A stretch of 64,000 nucleotides of DNA from Nocardioides dokdonensis FR1436 (GTDB lineage: Bacteria; Actinomycetota; Actinomycetes; Propionibacteriales; Nocardioidaceae), in the NCBI RefSeq assembly GCF_001653335.1, contig NZ_CP015079.1, forward strand, positions 1,054,001 through 1,118,000, read 5' to 3'. Shown piece by piece: positions 42,422-50,155 of the stretch. Under the pieces are notes generated by a model. It had not been told where the DNA came from and ran no database searches. It saw nothing but the letters and a program-made list of their open reading frames with translations. The position numbers and the translations under genes are program-made. How positions within the stretch are numbered: the first letter of the stretch is position 1; every line of letters begins with the position of its first letter.

Positions 42422-43836
42422 GCACGCCCGGCCACACGCTCTACCGCCGCTCCCTGGCCGGACGAGTCACCCTGCTCACCACGATGGCGGTCGGGCTGAC
42501 CGTCGCGCTGGTCGCGGCCGGCGCCTACCTGACGATGCGTCTGCAGCTCCAGGACACCCTCGACGACTCCCTGCTCGACCGCGCCCAGGCCGCCGCCAGC
42601 GCCGACGCGCTGCAGAAGCTCACGGTCACCGCGGAGATCCCGTCCTGGGCCCTGGGTGCCGGTGACATCAGCATCGCCTTCATCTCCACCGACCCCAAGC
42701 CGGAGGTCGTCTCCGCGGACCGCAACCGGGACGCGCCCCAGATCGAGCTCGGCGACCCGGAGTACTTCGTCGCGGTGCGCGGGCGGGGCTCCAGCATGCG
42801 CACCATCGACACCGGCGACGAACGGTTCCGCGTGGTCGCCGTCCCGGCCCAGAGCAACGGACAGGCGCTGGTCATCGCCCAGTCCCTCGACGCGCAGGAG
42901 CGGGTGCTGACCAAGGTCGGGCTCGTCACGCTGCTGCTCGGCATCGCCGGGGTCGTGCTGGCCGGGTTCGCCGGCTGGGGCGTGGCCCGCAACGGCCTCA
43001 AGCCGGTGCGCCGCCTCACCGGGGCGGTCGAGACCATCGCCCGCACCGAGCGGCTGACCCCCATCCCGGTCGAGGGCGACGACGAGATCGCGCGCCTGTC
43101 GAGCGCCTTCAACCAGATGCTCGCCGCGCTCGGCGCCTCCCGCGACCGCCAGCGGCGCCTGGTCGCCGACGCCGGGCACGAGCTGCGCACCCCGCTGACG
43201 TCGCTGCGCACCAACATCGACCTGCTCAGCCAGGCCACCGCCACCGACGACGACCCGCAGGCCCTGCAGCTCCCGCCGACCGCGCGCCTGGAGCTGATGG
43301 ACGACGTGCGGGCCCAGACCGAGGAGCTCACCACCCTCATCGGCGACCTCGTCGAGCTCGCGCGCGACGAGCCGCTGACCCACGTGGTCGGCACCGTCGA
43401 CCTCGCCGAGCTCGTCGAGCACGCGGTCGCCCGGGTGCGCCGTCGCGCCGCGGGAGTCGTCTTCGACGTCGAGACGCAGTCGTGGGAGGTCGTGGGCGAG
43501 TCCGGCACCCTCGAGCGCGCGGTCACCAACCTGCTCGACAACGCCGCGAAGTGGAGCCCGCCCGGCGCCACGGTCCGGGTCCGGCTGCTGGACGGCACGC
43601 TGTCGGTCGACGACGAGGGCCCCGGCATCGCCGAGCACGACCGGCCGCACGTGTTCGAGCGGTTCTACCGCTCCGACGAGTCCCGCTCCATGCCCGGCTC
43701 CGGTCTCGGGCTGGCCATCGTGGCCCAGGCCGCCGAGCGGCACTCGGGCACGGTCCGCGCCGAGGCGTCGGCGTACGGCGGGGCGCGGCTGGTGCTGGAG
43801 CTGCCCGGCAGCGCGCCGCAGGGCGACGCCTTCTAG
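42418..43836 (+). CDS. Sensor histidine kinase, MprB-like
   Basis: 472 residues. Two membrane helices (about 20-42 and 167-187) enclose a 125-residue extracytoplasmic sensor; then HAMP ([19 protein letters not shown]), dimerisation/phosphotransfer domain with His254 in [15 protein letters not shown], and ATPase domain with the N box [21 protein letters not shown] and GSGLGLAIV. Autophosphorylates and passes phosphate to the coupled regulator; envelope stress would be the signal if it works like MprB. Its TAG stop forms the first three bases of the next gene's -10 box. Confidence 0.9.
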   Translation: MSTPGHTLYRRSLAGRVTLLTTMAVGLTVALVAAGAYLTMRLQLQDTLDDSLLDRAQAAASADALQKLTVTAEIPSWALGAGDISIAFISTDPKPEVVSADRNRDAPQIELGDPEYFVAVRGRGSSMRTIDTGDERFRVVAVPAQSNGQALVIAQSLDAQERVLTKVGLVTLLLGIAGVVLAGFAGWGVARNGLKPVRRLTGAVETIARTERLTPIPVEGDDEIARLSSAFNQMLAALGASRDRQRRLVADAGHELRTPLTSLRTNIDLLSQATATDDDPQALQLPPTARLELMDDVRAQTEELTTLIGDLVELARDEPLTHVVGTVDLAELVEHAVARVRRRAAGVVFDVETQSWEVVGESGTLERAVTNLLDNAAKWSPPGATVRVRLLDGTLSVDDEGPGIAEHDRPHVFERFYRSDESRSMPGSGLGLAIVAQAAERHSGTVRAEASAYGGARLVLELPGSAPQGDAF

Positions 43837-43839
43837 GGT
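43834..43839 (+). promoter_or_regulatory. -10 box (TAGGGT) made partly of the kinase stop codon
   Basis: TAGGGT begins with the TAG stop of the histidine kinase gene and lies 6 nt before GTG 43846, the leaderless layout. The thioesterase gene thus has its own promoter inside the end of the upstream gene. Confidence 0.5.
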
Positions 43840-43845
43840 CTCGGC

Positions 43846-44670
43846 GTGGACCTCTCCTTCTTCCGCCTCGACGGCGAATCCCTGGTGCCCGGCGACATGG
43901 CGGTCAGCAGCTGGTCGGACGACCAGCTGCACGGCGTCGCCATCAGCGGCGCCCTGGCCCGGGCGGCCGAGCAGACGATCGATGCTGCGGGCCGCAGCGA
44001 GCTGGTGCCGGTGCGGATGACCGTCGACCTGTTCCGGCCCACCCGCAGGGCGCCGTGCCGCTTCGAGACCACCGTCGTGCGCGAGGGCCCGCGGCTGTGC
44101 CTGCTCGACGTGCACCTGCTCCAGGACGACACGACCACCGCCCGCGCCTCGGTGCTGTTCCTGCGCACCGGGGAGCCGGCGACCGGCGAGGTCTGGATGC
44201 CCGACGACGCCCCGCAGCCGCCGCCGCTCGAGGTCGCGCCGGTCTCGGACGAGCCGCACGTGCCGTTCCTGCGCAGCGACGCCGACTGGTCCCAGGACTT
44301 CCGCGCGCACCAGAACGCCGGGCGCAAGACCACCTGGAACACGCCGCCGGCGATCGTCTCCGGCGAGCCGCTGACCGGCTTCCAGGCCGTCGCCGCGATG
44401 GCCGACGGCACCAGCCTGACCAGCAACTGGGGCAGCGCCGGCGTCGAGCACATCAACGCCGACATCACCCTGACCCTGGCCCGGCGTCCGGCCGGGGTGA
44501 CGGTGGGGCTGCACGCCGCCGACCGGGTCGAGCACGAGGGCATCTCGGTGGGCACCGCCACGGTCTTCGACCGGGAGGGCCGCCTGGGCACCACCGTGGT
44601 CACCGCGATGACCAACACCCGGCGCTCGGTCGACCTGGGGTCCGAGACCCGGGCCCAGACCGACGTCTGA
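43846..44670 (+). CDS. Thioesterase family protein (acyl-CoA thioesterase-like)
   Basis: 274 residues forming two hotdog-like halves: first AISGALARAAEQ with VPVRMTVDLFRPTRRAP, second TSNWGSAGVEHINADITLTLARRP with VGLHAADRVEHEGISVGTATVFD. This is the double-hotdog acyl-CoA thioesterase/TesB-like family of actinobacteria. Likely hydrolyses acyl-CoA in the cytoplasm. Although downstream of the two-component genes it has its own leaderless promoter. Confidence 0.8.
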   Translation: MDLSFFRLDGESLVPGDMAVSSWSDDQLHGVAISGALARAAEQTIDAAGRSELVPVRMTVDLFRPTRRAPCRFETTVVREGPRLCLLDVHLLQDDTTTARASVLFLRTGEPATGEVWMPDDAPQPPPLEVAPVSDEPHVPFLRSDADWSQDFRAHQNAGRKTTWNTPPAIVSGEPLTGFQAVAAMADGTSLTSNWGSAGVEHINADITLTLARRPAGVTVGLHAADRVEHEGISVGTATVFDREGRLGTTVVTAMTNTRRSVDLGSETRAQTDV

Positions 44671-44676
44671 GGGCCC

Positions 44677-46122
44677 TCAGGCCTCGGTGGCGTTCGGGTC
44701 GCGCCACTCCCGCTCGAAGGGCAGCCGCCAGGCGCGCGGCGCGATGAGCTGGTGGATGGCGTTGGGCCCCCACGAGCCGGGCGGGTAGCTGCGCACCGGC
44801 GGCGGGGCGTCGAGCAGCGGCATCGACTTCGCCCACAGCTCCTCGATGCCCTGCGCGGTCGTGAACAGCGTGTGGTCGCCGCGCATCGCGTCGTGGATCA
44901 AGCGCTCGTACGCCTCGAGGACCAGCCCCGAGGACGCGGTGTCGTGGGTGGCGAACTGCATCGACAGCTTGTCCAGCTTCATCCCCGGTCCGGGCCGCTT
45001 GCCGTAGAACGAGAGCGACATCCGCGACTGGTCGGCCAGGTCGAAGGTGAGGTGGTCGGGCCCGTGGGTGCCCACGCCCGAGCCCGCCGGGAACATCGTC
45101 AGCGGCGGCTCCTTGAACGCGATGGAGATGATCCGGGCGCTCTCGGCCAGCTTCTTGCCGGTGCGCAGGAAGAACGGGACCCCGGCCCAGCGCCAGTTGT
45201 CGATCTCCACGCGCAGCGCCGTGAAGGTCTCGGTGTCGGAGTCGGAGGCCACCTCCTCCTTGCCCCGGTAGCCGACGTACTGACCCCGGACCACGTGGTG
45301 GGGCTCGATCGGCTTCATCGACCGGAAGACCTTGAGCTTCTCGTCGCTGATCGGGTCGGGGGTCAGGGAGGTGGGCGGCTCCATCGCCATGAAGGTCAGC
45401 ACCTGCATCAGGTGGGTGACGACCATGTCGCGGTAGGCCCCGGTGGCCTCGTAGAACGAGGTGCGCCCCTCCAGCCCCAGGGTCTCGGGGACGTCGATCT
45501 GCACGTGGTCGATGAAGTTGCGGTTCCAGATCGGCTCGAAGAGCCCGTTGGCGAAACGGAAGGCCAGGATGTTCTGGGCCGCCTCCTTGCCGAGGAAGTG
45601 GTCGATGCGGAAGACCTGCGACTCGTCGAAGACCTCGTGCACCCGCGCGTTGAGGATCTTCGCGGACTCGAGGTCGGTGCCGAACGGCTTCTCCATCACC
45701 ACCCGGGAGCGCTCCACCAGGTCGCACTCGTCGAGCTGCTTGAGCACCGAGAGGGCAGCGCTGGGCGGCACCGAGAGGTAGTGCAGGCGCCGCTTGTCGT
45801 GGATGTCGCCGGGCAGCAGCGTCTCGACGCGGTAGACCTCGTCGCGCAGCGCCTCCGAGCCCTGCGACTGCGAGACGTAGGTGAGCATCTCGGCGAACGC
45901 GTGCCAGGTGTCGGCGTCGAAGTCGTCCTTGGCGAACTCCTGGCACGCCGTGCGCGCCAGCTCGACGAACTGCTCGTGGGTGAGGTCCTCCAGCGAGGTG
46001 CCCACGATCTTGGAGTCGTTGAGCAAGTCGGCCTGGAAGAGGTGCAGCAGCCCCGGCAGGAGCTTGCGCTTGGACAGGTCCCCGGTCGCCCCGAAGAGGA
46101 CGACGACGTGCGGCTTCTGCAT
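44677..46122 (-). CDS. zwf: Glucose-6-phosphate 1-dehydrogenase
   Basis: 481 residues, full length. N-terminal LFGATGDLSKRKLLPGL is the NADP-binding motif; FRIDHFLGKEAAQNI is the G6PDH active-site signature; YRDMVVTHLMQVL and the C-terminal NAIHQLIAPRAW complete the family pattern. Oxidises glucose-6-phosphate to 6-phosphogluconolactone, giving NADPH. Downstream of pabB by 23 nt but with its own leaderless start (TAGCCT 6 nt before ATG 46122). No opcA or tal gene is adjacent, so it is a second or separate Zwf copy rather than the usual pentose-phosphate cluster. Confidence 0.93.
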   Translation of the reverse strand: MQKPHVVVLFGATGDLSKRKLLPGLLHLFQADLLNDSKIVGTSLEDLTHEQFVELARTACQEFAKDDFDADTWHAFAEMLTYVSQSQGSEALRDEVYRVETLLPGDIHDKRRLHYLSVPPSAALSVLKQLDECDLVERSRVVMEKPFGTDLESAKILNARVHEVFDESQVFRIDHFLGKEAAQNILAFRFANGLFEPIWNRNFIDHVQIDVPETLGLEGRTSFYEATGAYRDMVVTHLMQVLTFMAMEPPTSLTPDPISDEKLKVFRSMKPIEPHHVVRGQYVGYRGKEEVASDSDTETFTALRVEIDNWRWAGVPFFLRTGKKLAESARIISIAFKEPPLTMFPAGSGVGTHGPDHLTFDLADQSRMSLSFYGKRPGPGMKLDKLSMQFATHDTASSGLVLEAYERLIHDAMRGDHTLFTTAQGIEELWAKSMPLLDAPPPVRSYPPGSWGPNAIHQLIAPRAWRLPFEREWRDPNATEA

Positions 46123-46128
46123 GCGTCG

Positions 46129-46134
46129 AGGCTA
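46129..46134 (-). promoter_or_regulatory. -10 box (TAGCCT) of zwf
   Basis: Minus-strand TAGCCT, 6 nt, ATG 46122; leaderless layout. Confidence 0.5.
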
Positions 46135-46145
46135 GCGGCCCGGGC

Positions 46146-47462
46146 TCACCCTCCGCGCGCGGAGTCCTCGAAGACCGCCCGCAGCCGCTCCGCCTTGAGC
46201 AGCGCCTCGGCCCACTCGTCGTCGACCTCCGAGAGCACGGTGACCCCGCCCCCGGTGCCCAGCGCCCACCGGCCCCCGCCGGTGGTGCCCAGGGCCCGGA
46301 TCACCACCCCCAGGTCGGCCCGCCCGTCGGCGCTCACCCACCCGAACGCCCCGGCGTACGCGCCTCGCGGCGTGGCCTCGACCGCGTCGACGACCTCCAT
46401 GGTGCGGCGCTTGGGCGCGCCGGTCATCGACCCCGCCGGGAAGAGCGCGCGCAGCGCCCCGACCGTGGTGACGTCGTCGCGCAGCCGTCCGCGCACGACG
46501 CTGACGAGCTGGTGGACGCTGGTGTAGGACTCGACCTCCATCAGCGTCGGCACCTCGACCGACCCCGGCTCGCACACGCCCGCGACGTCGTTGCGCAGCA
46601 GGTCGACGACCATCAGGTTCTCGGCGCGCTGCTTGGGGTCCTCGGCCAGCTCGCGGCGCCGCTGGGCGTCCTGCTCGGGGTCGGTGCCGCGGGGCACCGT
46701 GCCCTTGATCGGCTTCGTCTCCAGCACCCGGTCGGCCCCCACGAGCGCGTAGCGCTCCGGACTGCTGCTCAGCAGCCAGCCGCGCGCCCCTGGCACGTCG
46801 TGCTGCAGGAAGCCGGCGTACGGCGCCGGGTTGAGCGCGCGCAGCCGCAGGTAGGCCGCGACCGGGTCCAGGGTCGAGACGATCTCCCCGCGCAGCGTCA
46901 GGTTCACCTCGTAGGTGTCCCCCGCGTGCAGGCGCTCCTGGACCTCCTCGAACGCCGCTCGGTAGGCGTCGGGGGCACCTGCGGTTTCCCCGGGTACCCG
47001 GGGATTCCGTAGGCGTTGGGGTGTTGCAACACCCGAACGCATCCAGTTTCCCCGGGTACCCGGGGAAACCGTCGGCGCGTCCGGTGGCTCCGGGTGCTCG
47101 AAGAACCGCACGTGCCGCGGCCGCATCCACACCGCGTCCGGCAGGTCGACCGAGGCGCGGGCGGGGAGGTCGGGGCGGCAGGCGTAGCCGAGGTAGCCGA
47201 ACCACTGGTCGCTCGGCGCACCGGCGGCGAGCTCGGCCTCGAGCACCGCGAACACGTCGTCACCGACCACCTCGGCGCGGCCACCGGCGTGCCGGGTGAC
47301 CTCCCGGCGGCCGGCGTCGTAGCTCAGCGACACGTCGTCGTCCTCGAGCCAGCCGAGGATCGAGCGGCGACCCGACCACTCGCGCGCCCCGCCGCCGTCC
47401 AGCCAGAAGCACCGCTCGTACGCCGCCGCCGTCCGCTCGAACAGCGCCACCGGGTCATCCAT
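46146..47462 (-). CDS. pabB: Aminodeoxychorismate synthase component I, with palindromic-element insertion
   Basis: 438 residues. The N-terminal domain (1-125) includes QWFGYLGYACRPDLP; the chorismate-binding domain (165-430) has NLTLRGEI, SSSPERYALV, ETKPIKGTVPRG, ENLMVVDLLRNDV, GSMTGAPKRRTME and the closing GTGGGVTVLS, all intact. It makes 4-amino-4-deoxychorismate for folate with PabA. Residues 131-161, between the two domains, are encoded by the palindromic element at 46983-47069 and read in frame without a stop. The start overlaps pabA by 8 nt. The insertion lies in a linker, so activity may survive. Confidence 0.9.
   Translation of the reverse strand: MDDPVALFERTAAAYERCFWLDGGGAREWSGRRSILGWLEDDDVSLSYDAGRREVTRHAGGRAEVVGDDVFAVLEAELAAGAPSDQWFGYLGYACRPDLPARASVDLPDAVWMRPRHVRFFEHPEPPDAPTVSPGTRGNWMRSGVATPQRLRNPRVPGETAGAPDAYRAAFEEVQERLHAGDTYEVNLTLRGEIVSTLDPVAAYLRLRALNPAPYAGFLQHDVPGARGWLLSSSPERYALVGADRVLETKPIKGTVPRGTDPEQDAQRRRELAEDPKQRAENLMVVDLLRNDVAGVCEPGSVEVPTLMEVESYTSVHQLVSVVRGRLRDDVTTVGALRALFPAGSMTGAPKRRTMEVVDAVEATPRGAYAGAFGWVSADGRADLGVVIRALGTTGGGRWALGTGGGVTVLSEVDDEWAEALLKAERLRAVFEDSARGG
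46983..47069 (-). repeat. Paired palindromic element, copy 2 (A-B-TAC-A), inside pabB
   Basis: Plus-strand order: A1 (46983-47008) with core CCCCGGGTACCCGGGG and slightly unmatched ends; spacer GTA (47009-47011); B (47012-47041), half-site GGCGTTGGGGTGTTG with two mismatches in the other arm; then A2 (47046-47069), a perfect 24-nt palindrome. Read on the minus strand it gives B-TAC-A1, the same joined unit as at 21078-21136, plus an extra A. It is translated in frame as part of PabB. Confidence 0.9.
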
Positions 47463-48057
47463 GCTCGCTCCGCAGGAACGAGGCGACCAGCGCGGCGCCG
47501 TGGCGCGAGAGCACCGACTCGGGGTGGAACTGCACGCCCTCGAGCGGCAGGTCGCGGTGCCGCACCCCCATCACCACCGGAGCCTCCGCCGCGTCGCCCC
47601 TGCGCTGGCCGGCGCAGGTGGCGCTCACCTCGAGGCAGTCGGGCACCTCGAGCGCGGCCAGCGAGTGGTAGCGCACCACGTCGAAGTCCTGCGGCAGCCC
47701 GGCGAAGACGCCCCGACCGTCGTGGCGCAGCTGCGAGACGGTGCCGTGGGCGGGCCGGATCCGCCCGACCCGGCCGCCGTACACGCTGACCAGGCCCTGC
47801 ATGCCCAGGCAGACGCCGAGGACCGGGCGGGTGGCGCGGCGCAGCACCTCGACGCCGACGGCGAAGTCCTGCGGTTGCGCCGGGTGGCCGGGGCCGGGCG
47901 AGAGCAGCACGTGGCTGTGCCGCAGCACGTCGTCGGGGTCGGTCTCGTCGTGCTGGACCACCCGGGGCAGCCGCCCGGTCACCTCGGCCACGAGGTGCAC
48001 CAGGTTCTGGGTGTAGGAGTCGTGGTGGTCGACCACCACCACGTCAGGGACGCTCAC
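47455..48057 (-). CDS. pabA: Aminodeoxychorismate synthase component II (glutamine amidotransferase)
   Basis: 200 residues, class I amidotransferase: VVVDHHDSYTQNLVHLV at the start, oxyanion SPGPGHP, nucleophile in GVCLGMQG, and the His-Glu pair in VQFHPESVLS. Supplies ammonia to PabB. GTG start; overlaps pabB by 8 nt, so the subunits are translated together. The TrpG alternative is less likely, given the fused TrpEG-type protein upstream with its own amidotransferase domain. Confidence 0.88.
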   Translation of the reverse strand: MSVPDVVVVDHHDSYTQNLVHLVAEVTGRLPRVVQHDETDPDDVLRHSHVLLSPGPGHPAQPQDFAVGVEVLRRATRPVLGVCLGMQGLVSVYGGRVGRIRPAHGTVSQLRHDGRGVFAGLPQDFDVVRYHSLAALEVPDCLEVSATCAGQRRGDAAEAPVVMGVRHRDLPLEGVQFHPESVLSRHGAALVASFLRSEHG

Positions 48058-48096
48058 GCCGGGCCGCGTTGGTGCGACCGGGCCCTCAAATGCGAC

Positions 48097-48134
48097 AAGC
48101 CCGATGAAGCTGGGGGGCAGTCTTCATCGGGCTT
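48097..48134 (-). terminator. Strong hairpin between trpEG-like gene and pabA
   Basis: AAGCCCGATGAAG (48097-48109) pairs perfectly with CTTCATCGGGCTT (48122-48134) around a 12-nt loop, 66 nt beyond the stop of the upstream gene and 40 nt before pabA. A 13-bp stem with flanking A/T is the clearest terminator in the window after 14907-14951. It separates the two chorismate-using transcription units, or could act as an attenuator for pabAB. Confidence 0.75.
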
Positions 48135-48199
48135 CGACGCGCAGGGCGTGTCGAGAAGGAACACTACCTCCCTCGGCGCCCGGGACATCGTCCGTTCGG

Positions 48200-50113
48200 T
48201 CATTTCGAGGGGACGAGGAGATCACGCACGAGGGTGTGCAGCACGTCGTAGCCGTTCTGGGTCAGGATCGACTCGGCGTGGAACTGGATCCCGCGGAAGT
48301 GCGGTCCGCGCAGCGCGTGCACGTCGCCGGTCTCCGGGTCGGTGTCGACCTCGACCCCCGCCGGCAGCCTCCTGTCGGCGCCGACCCGGGCCACGAAGGT
48401 GTTGTAGAAGCCGACCCGCTCGGTGCGACCGTCCAGGCGCACCGGCGACTGGGTGCCCTGGAAGACGATGTCCTTGTACACCAGGTCCAGCCCCAGCTGG
48501 TGGCACAGCGCCTGGTGGCCCAGGCACACCGCCAGGAACGGCTGCTCCTGCTCCAGCAGCTCGGCGACCGCGGCCCGCAGGTGCTGCATCTTCGGGTCGG
48601 TGCCGTCGCGCGGGTCGCCGGGGCCGGGCCCCACCACGACCAGGTCGTGGCCGTCGAGGCAGCCGGGCACGTAGTCCTCGTGGCGCACCACGGTGCTGCT
48701 CAGGCCGATCACGCCGAGCACGTGGCGCAGCATGTTCACGAAGTCGTCCTCGCCGTCGAGGATGACCACGCTGCGCCCGGCCAGCCGCGGGTCCGGGTCC
48801 TCGTCGGCCTGGTCGGTGAGCCAGAACGACGACAGCCGCCGGTTGCGGGCGTTCAGGGCGATCAGCACGTCCTCGTCGGCGGCGAGCTCGGCCACGGGCA
48901 CGCTGGGCGCGGGCGCGGGCGGCACCAGGCCGAACGCGCTGAGGATGCCGCCAGCCTTGGCGTGGGTCTCGGCCACCTCGTACGCCGCGTCGGAGTCGCG
49001 CACCAACGTGGCCCCGGCGGTCACCTTGAGGTTGCCCTCGAGGTCGACGTCGGCGCTGCGGATCACGATCGGGCTGTCCACCACGGGGCCGCCGCGCTCG
49101 TCGCGCCCGAGGATCGCCAGCGCGGCGCCGTAGTAGCCGCGCCCCTCGGTCTCGTAGGTCTTGATCAGCCGGCAGGCGTTCTCCACCGGGCTGCCGGTGA
49201 CGGTGGCGGCGTACATCGTGTCGCGCAGGACCTCGCGGGGGTCCCGGTCGGTGCGACCGGCCAGCAGGTACTCGGTGTGCACGAGGTGGGTCATCGGCTT
49301 GAGGAACGGCCCGAGCACCTGGCCGCCCTCGTGGCAGATGTCGCACATCATCTTGAGCTCCTCGTCGACGACCATGAAGAGCTCGTAGATCTCCTTCTCG
49401 TCGCGCAGGAAGTCCAGCAGCCGACCCTTGACGTCGCCCTCGCGCGGGATCCGGAAGGTGCCGGAGATCGGGTTCATCCGCACGTCGCCGTCGTGGATGG
49501 AGACGTGCCGCTCGGGGCTGGCGCCGATGAGGAACCGGTCGCCGGTGAAGAAGACGTAGGTCCAGTAGGCGCCGCGCTCACGCTCGAGCAGGCGCCGGAA
49601 GACGGTGAGCGCGGTCGCGGTGCCCCAGTCGGCGACCTGCGCGCGGTAGTGGCGCCCGATGACGAGGTTGGCACCCTCGCCCTGACCGATCTCGTCGCGG
49701 ATGATCGCCTCGACGATCTCGGCGTACGCCGCGTCGTCGGTGTCGAAGCCGCCGCGGTCGGTGAACTCGACCCCGGTGTCGTCGATCGCCTCGATCACCT
49801 CGGCGACGGAGAACTCCAGCTCGGTCTCGACGTCGACGACCACCAGCGGGGTGCCGTCGTCGTGGGCCTCGAAGCCGCGCTCGGCGACCTGGCGGAAGGG
49901 GATCGCGAGCAGCCGGTCGGCGAGGTGGCCGTCGGCCGGCGGGCCCTCCTCCAGCGGCACGTCGAGCAGCGACTCCACGACGCTGCGTCGCCCCCCGACC
50001 AGGCCCACGGTGTCCTTGTCGCCCGCCCGGGTGGAGCGCCGGATGATCGCCCACGCCTCGTGCCCCTGGATCGCCTCGATCGCGGCGCGGGCATCCGGCG
50101 TGGCCTCAGTCAT
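48200..50113 (-). CDS. Fused anthranilate synthase TrpE-TrpG / PhzE-type enzyme
   Basis: 637 residues. Residues 1-420 are the chorismate-binding part (GASPERHVSIHDG, NPISGTFRIPREGD, TEYLLAGRTDRDPREVL, GSPVENACRLI, GRGYYGAALAI); residues 450-637 are a class I amidotransferase with AVCLGHQALCHQLG and IQFHAESILT. Fused order and length match PhzE and the TrpEG fusions. Makes anthranilate or 2-amino-2-deoxyisochorismate from chorismate and glutamine. No other phz or trp gene is present, so the product is open. Leaderless start (TAGGCT 6 nt before ATG 50113). Confidence 0.85.
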   Translation of the reverse strand: MTEATPDARAAIEAIQGHEAWAIIRRSTRAGDKDTVGLVGGRRSVVESLLDVPLEEGPPADGHLADRLLAIPFRQVAERGFEAHDDGTPLVVVDVETELEFSVAEVIEAIDDTGVEFTDRGGFDTDDAAYAEIVEAIIRDEIGQGEGANLVIGRHYRAQVADWGTATALTVFRRLLERERGAYWTYVFFTGDRFLIGASPERHVSIHDGDVRMNPISGTFRIPREGDVKGRLLDFLRDEKEIYELFMVVDEELKMMCDICHEGGQVLGPFLKPMTHLVHTEYLLAGRTDRDPREVLRDTMYAATVTGSPVENACRLIKTYETEGRGYYGAALAILGRDERGGPVVDSPIVIRSADVDLEGNLKVTAGATLVRDSDAAYEVAETHAKAGGILSAFGLVPPAPAPSVPVAELAADEDVLIALNARNRRLSSFWLTDQADEDPDPRLAGRSVVILDGEDDFVNMLRHVLGVIGLSSTVVRHEDYVPGCLDGHDLVVVGPGPGDPRDGTDPKMQHLRAAVAELLEQEQPFLAVCLGHQALCHQLGLDLVYKDIVFQGTQSPVRLDGRTERVGFYNTFVARVGADRRLPAGVEVDTDPETGDVHALRGPHFRGIQFHAESILTQNGYDVLHTLVRDLLVPSK

Positions 50114-50119
50114 GCGGGC

Positions 50120-50125
50120 AGCCTA
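50120..50125 (-). promoter_or_regulatory. -10 box (TAGGCT) of the TrpEG-like gene
   Basis: Minus-strand TAGGCT, 6 nt, ATG 50113; leaderless layout. Confidence 0.5.
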
Positions 50126-50155
50126 GTGGGGCCGGGCGGGCCCGGCCGGCGCGGC

